Source: Clostridium sp. SCN 57-10
GTDB taxonomy: Bacteria > Bacillota > Clostridia > Oscillospirales > Butyricicoccaceae
Reading direction: 5' to 3'
DNA length: 6,744 bases
Assembly: GCA_001725215.1 (NCBI GenBank)
Contig: MEFT01000087.1
Coordinates: forward strand, 1,203-7,946
A model generated the notes under the pieces. The model did not search any database. It was not told the origin of the DNA and worked only from the letters and a program-made list of their open reading frames with translations. Shown in pieces: positions 5,112-6,744 of the stretch. Made by a program: the position numbers and the translations under genes. Position 1 is the first letter of the stretch. Each line of letters opens with the position of its first letter.

Positions 5112-5537
5112 GTGGCACAAAAAGTAGTAGGATTTGTTAAGCTTCAGATTCCCGCAGGCAAGGCAACCCCGGCTCCCCCGGTCGGCCCTGCGCTCGGTCA
5201 GCACGGCGTTAACATTATGGCGTTTACCAAGGAGTTTAACGAGAGAACCAAGAATGAGGGCGATCTCATCATCCCCGTCGTCATCACCGTTTACGCCGAC
5301 CGTTCCTTCTCGTTTATCACCAAGACTCCGCCTGCGGCTGTTCTGATTAAGAAGGCCTGCAAGATTCCCAGCGGCTCGGGCGTTCCCAACAAGCAGAAGG
5401 TCGCCCAGCTTTCGCGCGAGGATCTTCGCAAGATTGCCGAGCTTAAGATGCCTGACCTCAACGCGGCAAGCGTCGAGGCAGCTATGAGCATGATCGCCGG
5501 CACCGCCCGCAGCATGGGCGTTACCGTTCAGGAGTAA
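5112..5537 (+). CDS. rplK: 50S ribosomal protein L11
   Basis: A 141-residue protein, exactly the usual length. L11 binds the GTPase-associated centre of 23S rRNA and is needed for factor-dependent steps and for RelA activation. The N-terminal domain carries QIPAGKATPAPPVGPALGQHG (12-32) with the proline-rich hinge; the C-terminal RNA-binding domain begins near TKTPPAAVLIKKA (70-82) and includes GSGVPNKQKVAQLS (88-101). Translation starts at a GTG (5112) after AAGGAGGTG at 8 nt; AQKVVGFVK directly after it matches the family N-terminus. It shares a GTG start with the following rplA. An L1-type RNA element lies just upstream, which fits joint control with rplA. Confidence 0.97.
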   Translation: MAQKVVGFVKLQIPAGKATPAPPVGPALGQHGVNIMAFTKEFNERTKNEGDLIIPVVITVYADRSFSFITKTPPAAVLIKKACKIPSGSGVPNKQKVAQLSREDLRKIAELKMPDLNAASVEAAMSMIAGTARSMGVTVQE

Positions 5538-5546
5538 GGTTTACCC

Positions 5547-5591
5547 GCGGCATTGACGCCGCTTGGTGGGAGGATTATTCCGAAAAACCAC
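5547..5591 (+). promoter_or_regulatory. second L1-stalk mimic, between rplK and rplA
   Basis: GTGG (5566-5569), GA, GGA (5572-5574), loop TTAT, TCC (5579-5581), GAAAAA and CCAC (5588-5591) make the same two-helix motif with an asymmetric internal loop as at 5057-5086. The 5' strand, TTGGTGGGAGG, copies the 23S L1-binding strand even better. A hairpin (GCGGC 5547-5551 with GCCGC 5558-5562) stands just before it. The motif ends 4 nt before the AGGAGG of rplA, so L1 bound here would directly block its own ribosome site. Confidence 0.65.
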
Positions 5592-5609
5592 TTATAGGAG
5601 GAAATAGTA

Positions 5610-6305
5610 GTGCACAAAGGTAAAAAATATACAGACAGTACGAAGCTCTACGATCGCGCTACCCTGCACGATCCGTCGGATGCGTTCGAGACCATGCTTA
5701 AAACGGCGAAAGCCAAGTTTGATGAAACCGTTGAAATCCACGTGAAGCTGGGCGTTGACAGCCGCCACGCAGACCAGCAGGTCCGCGGCGCCGTTGTTCT
5801 TCCCCACGGAACGGGCAAGAAGATCCGCGTGCTTGTGTTCGCCAAGGGCGACAAGGCCAAGGAAGCCGAGGCCGCCGGCGCTGACTATGTCGGTGCGGAA
5901 GATCTCGTGCAGAAGATCACGGGCGAAAACTTCTTCGATTTCGAAGTCGTCATTGCCACGCCCGACATGATGGGTCTCGTCGGCCGTCTGGGCCGCGTGC
6001 TCGGACCTAAGGGTCTCATGCCGAACCCCAAGGCCGGCACCGTCACCATGGATGTCACCAAGGCCATCACCGATTCGAAGGCCGGTCGTATTGAGTATCG
6101 TCTCGATAAGACCAACATCATTCACTGCCCGCTCGGCAAGGTCTCGTTCGGTAACGAGAAGCTGATGGAGAACTTCGATACGCTGATGGGCGCCATCATC
6201 AAGGCAAAGCCCGCCGCTGCGAAGGGTCAGTATGTCCGCTCGTGCGTCATCGCTTCGACGATGGGCCCCGGCGTGAAGATTAACCCGGCCAAGCTCGGCA
6301 TCTAA
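5610..6305 (+). CDS. rplA: 50S ribosomal protein L1
   Basis: A 231-residue protein of standard length that forms the mobile L1 stalk with 23S rRNA and helps release the E-site tRNA; free L1 also represses its own operon. Domain I (ends of the chain) includes HVKLGVDSRHADQQVRGAVVL (44-64, key residues VDSRHADQ). The inserted domain II holds KIRVLVFAKG (71-80). The family signature GLVGRLGRVLGPKGLMPNPK lies at 122-141, and the C-terminal STMGPGVKI at 216-224. It starts at a GTG (5610) 8 nt after AGGAGG. The 72-bp gap after rplK contains an L1-binding mimic. No terminator is visible between it and the rplJ promoter, so some read-through into rplJ is likely. Confidence 0.97.
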   Translation: MHKGKKYTDSTKLYDRATLHDPSDAFETMLKTAKAKFDETVEIHVKLGVDSRHADQQVRGAVVLPHGTGKKIRVLVFAKGDKAKEAEAAGADYVGAEDLVQKITGENFFDFEVVIATPDMMGLVGRLGRVLGPKGLMPNPKAGTVTMDVTKAITDSKAGRIEYRLDKTNIIHCPLGKVSFGNEKLMENFDTLMGAIIKAKPAAAKGQYVRSCVIASTMGPGVKINPAKLGI

Positions 6306-6330
6306 TGTCCCTCGCGCACCCACAAATATA

Positions 6331-6360
6331 TTGACAAGCCATCCGGTTTGCTGATATAAT
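6331..6360 (+). promoter_or_regulatory. strong promoter of the rplJ operon
   Basis: Both boxes are perfect consensus: TTGACA at 6331-6336 and TATAAT at 6355-6360, with an 18-bp spacer. The start point would be about 6367, immediately before the L10 leader, which sets the 5' end of that RNA. It lies 25 bp after the rplA stop and gives rplJ (and presumably rplL beyond the window) its own supply of transcripts. Confidence 0.92.
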
Positions 6361-6371
6361 ATTTTTGTCAT

Positions 6372-6453
6372 TCCGAAGACAGCAGGAGCATTGCGTAAAC
6401 GACACGGTCGTCCTGCCGAGGGTGCGTTTAGAGCTTTACTGCTTTTGCGCCTT
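6372..6453 (+). promoter_or_regulatory. L10 (L10-L12 complex) leader RNA
   Basis: The sequence TCCGAAGACAGCAGGAGC (6372-6389) and the partner CCTGCCGAGGGTGCG (6412-6426) are the hallmark of the ribosomal L10 leader. GCAGGA (6382-6387) pairs with TCCTGC (6411-6416), and the flanking GAAGAC/CGAG bases form the kink-turn that binds L10(L12)4. Inside sits a small ACGAC/GTCGT hairpin (6399-6411). In addition, AGGGTGCG (6419-6426) can pair with TGCGCCTT (6446-6453), the left arm of the downstream terminator, with three G-U pairs: a plausible antiterminator. Autoregulation of rplJL by this attenuation route is known in Bacillus subtilis; the antiterminator assignment here is my inference. Confidence 0.88.
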
Positions 6454-6480
6454 CATGTCGTTCGGCATGAAGGCGCTTTT
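6447..6480 (+). terminator. intrinsic attenuator in the rplJ leader
   Basis: A perfect 11-bp stem (6447-6457 with 6466-6476, starting GCGCCTTCATG) has an 8-nt loop that can add a further T-G and a C-G pair, and is followed directly by TTTT. It lies 75 bp before rplJ and after the rplJ promoter, so it acts as an attenuator, not as the end of rplKA. Its left arm overlaps the proposed antiterminator. Confidence 0.88.
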
Positions 6481-6551
6481 GATTGGAAGCAATACTTCCA
6501 CCGCAGTCTTTGCATCGCAAAGACAAGATTTCTTTCGGAGGTGAAACGCAA

Positions 6552-6744
6552 ATGCCTAACGCAAACGTTCTTTCCCAGAAGCAAGCCGTCGTAGCTGAGC
6601 TCGCTGAGAAGCTGAAGAACGCCAACGCAGGTGTCTTTGTTGACTACAAGGGCATCACCGTTGAGGCCGATACCAAGCTGCGCGCCTCGCTGAGAGAGGC
6701 AGGCGTCGAGTACTCTGTCGTCAAGAACACTTTGGTTCGTTTCG
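6552..6744 (+). CDS. rplJ: 50S ribosomal protein L10, N-terminal part
   Basis: The first 64 residues are present and the gene runs off the right edge (the full protein is usually ~165-175 residues). L10 anchors the L7/L12 stalk to the GTPase centre of the 50S subunit and, with L12, represses its own mRNA. The start MPNANVLSQKQAVVAEL, the FVDYKGITVEADTKLR stretch (29-44) and EYSVVKNTLVRF (53-64) match the L10 N-terminal rRNA-binding domain. The ATG at 6552 follows GGAGGTG (6537-6543) at 8 nt. Its promoter, L10 leader and attenuator all lie in the 246-bp gap after rplA. rplL would be expected next, outside the window. Confidence 0.96.
   Translation, partial: MPNANVLSQKQAVVAELAEKLKNANAGVFVDYKGITVEADTKLRASLREAGVEYSVVKNTLVRF

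Noticed and set aside
5592..6371. A 259-codon minus-strand open frame opposite rplA
   Set aside because: It is the antisense shadow of the highly biased rplA codons and spans the rplJ promoter region. No start signals or protein similarity are visible.
6315..6426. Inverted repeat CGCACCC (6315-6321) / GGGTGCG (6420-6426)
   Set aside because: The left copy lies upstream of the rplJ promoter, so the two are not in the same transcript from that promoter. The right copy is explained by the L10 leader consensus.

Overview
The window looks like chromosomal DNA of a moderately GC-rich Firmicute, most likely a gut-type Clostridia (Oscillospiraceae/Christensenellales-like). The reasons are strong purine-rich Shine-Dalgarno sites (AAGGAGG type), near-consensus sigma-A promoters, a zinc-binding (CxxC) L33, the order rpmG-secE-nusG-rplK-rplA-rplJ, and an L10 leader of the Bacillus/Clostridium attenuator type. 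The lineage is an inference. No mobile element, CRISPR array, tRNA or rRNA gene is visible.

Left part (1-1152). A minus-strand gene for a zincin-like protein (HEIVH motif) runs off the left edge and carries a -1 frameshift near position 335. Divergent from it, a near-perfect promoter (TTGACA-17-TATGAT) drives a small DUF5684-like three-helix membrane protein. A bidirectional hairpin terminator then separates it from the convergent minus-strand cluster.

Middle part (1159-3540, all minus strand). Transcription runs nnrD (NAD(P)H-hydrate repair dehydratase), then two overlapping half-length TauE/SafE-type membrane proteins, then a GNAT acetyltransferase that also appears to have its own extended -10 promoter. 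The genes are closely spaced and share one direction, so they probably form an operon with an internal promoter.

Right part (3541-6744, plus strand). After a 391-bp gene-free divergent region with a good promoter and a structured leader comes a translation/transcription/secretion cluster: rpmG (L33), secE, nusG, rplK (L11), rplA (L1) and the start of rplJ (L10). The cluster carries several likely autoregulatory RNAs: a switch-like leader before rpmG, two copies of an L1-stalk mimic (one before rplK, one before rplA), and a promoter + L10 leader + intrinsic attenuator before rplJ.

The genes are mostly ordinary. The RNA layer is the most interesting part, above all the duplicated L1-binding mimic and the rpmG leader with two mutually exclusive folds. 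I found no clearly new defence or metabolic system.
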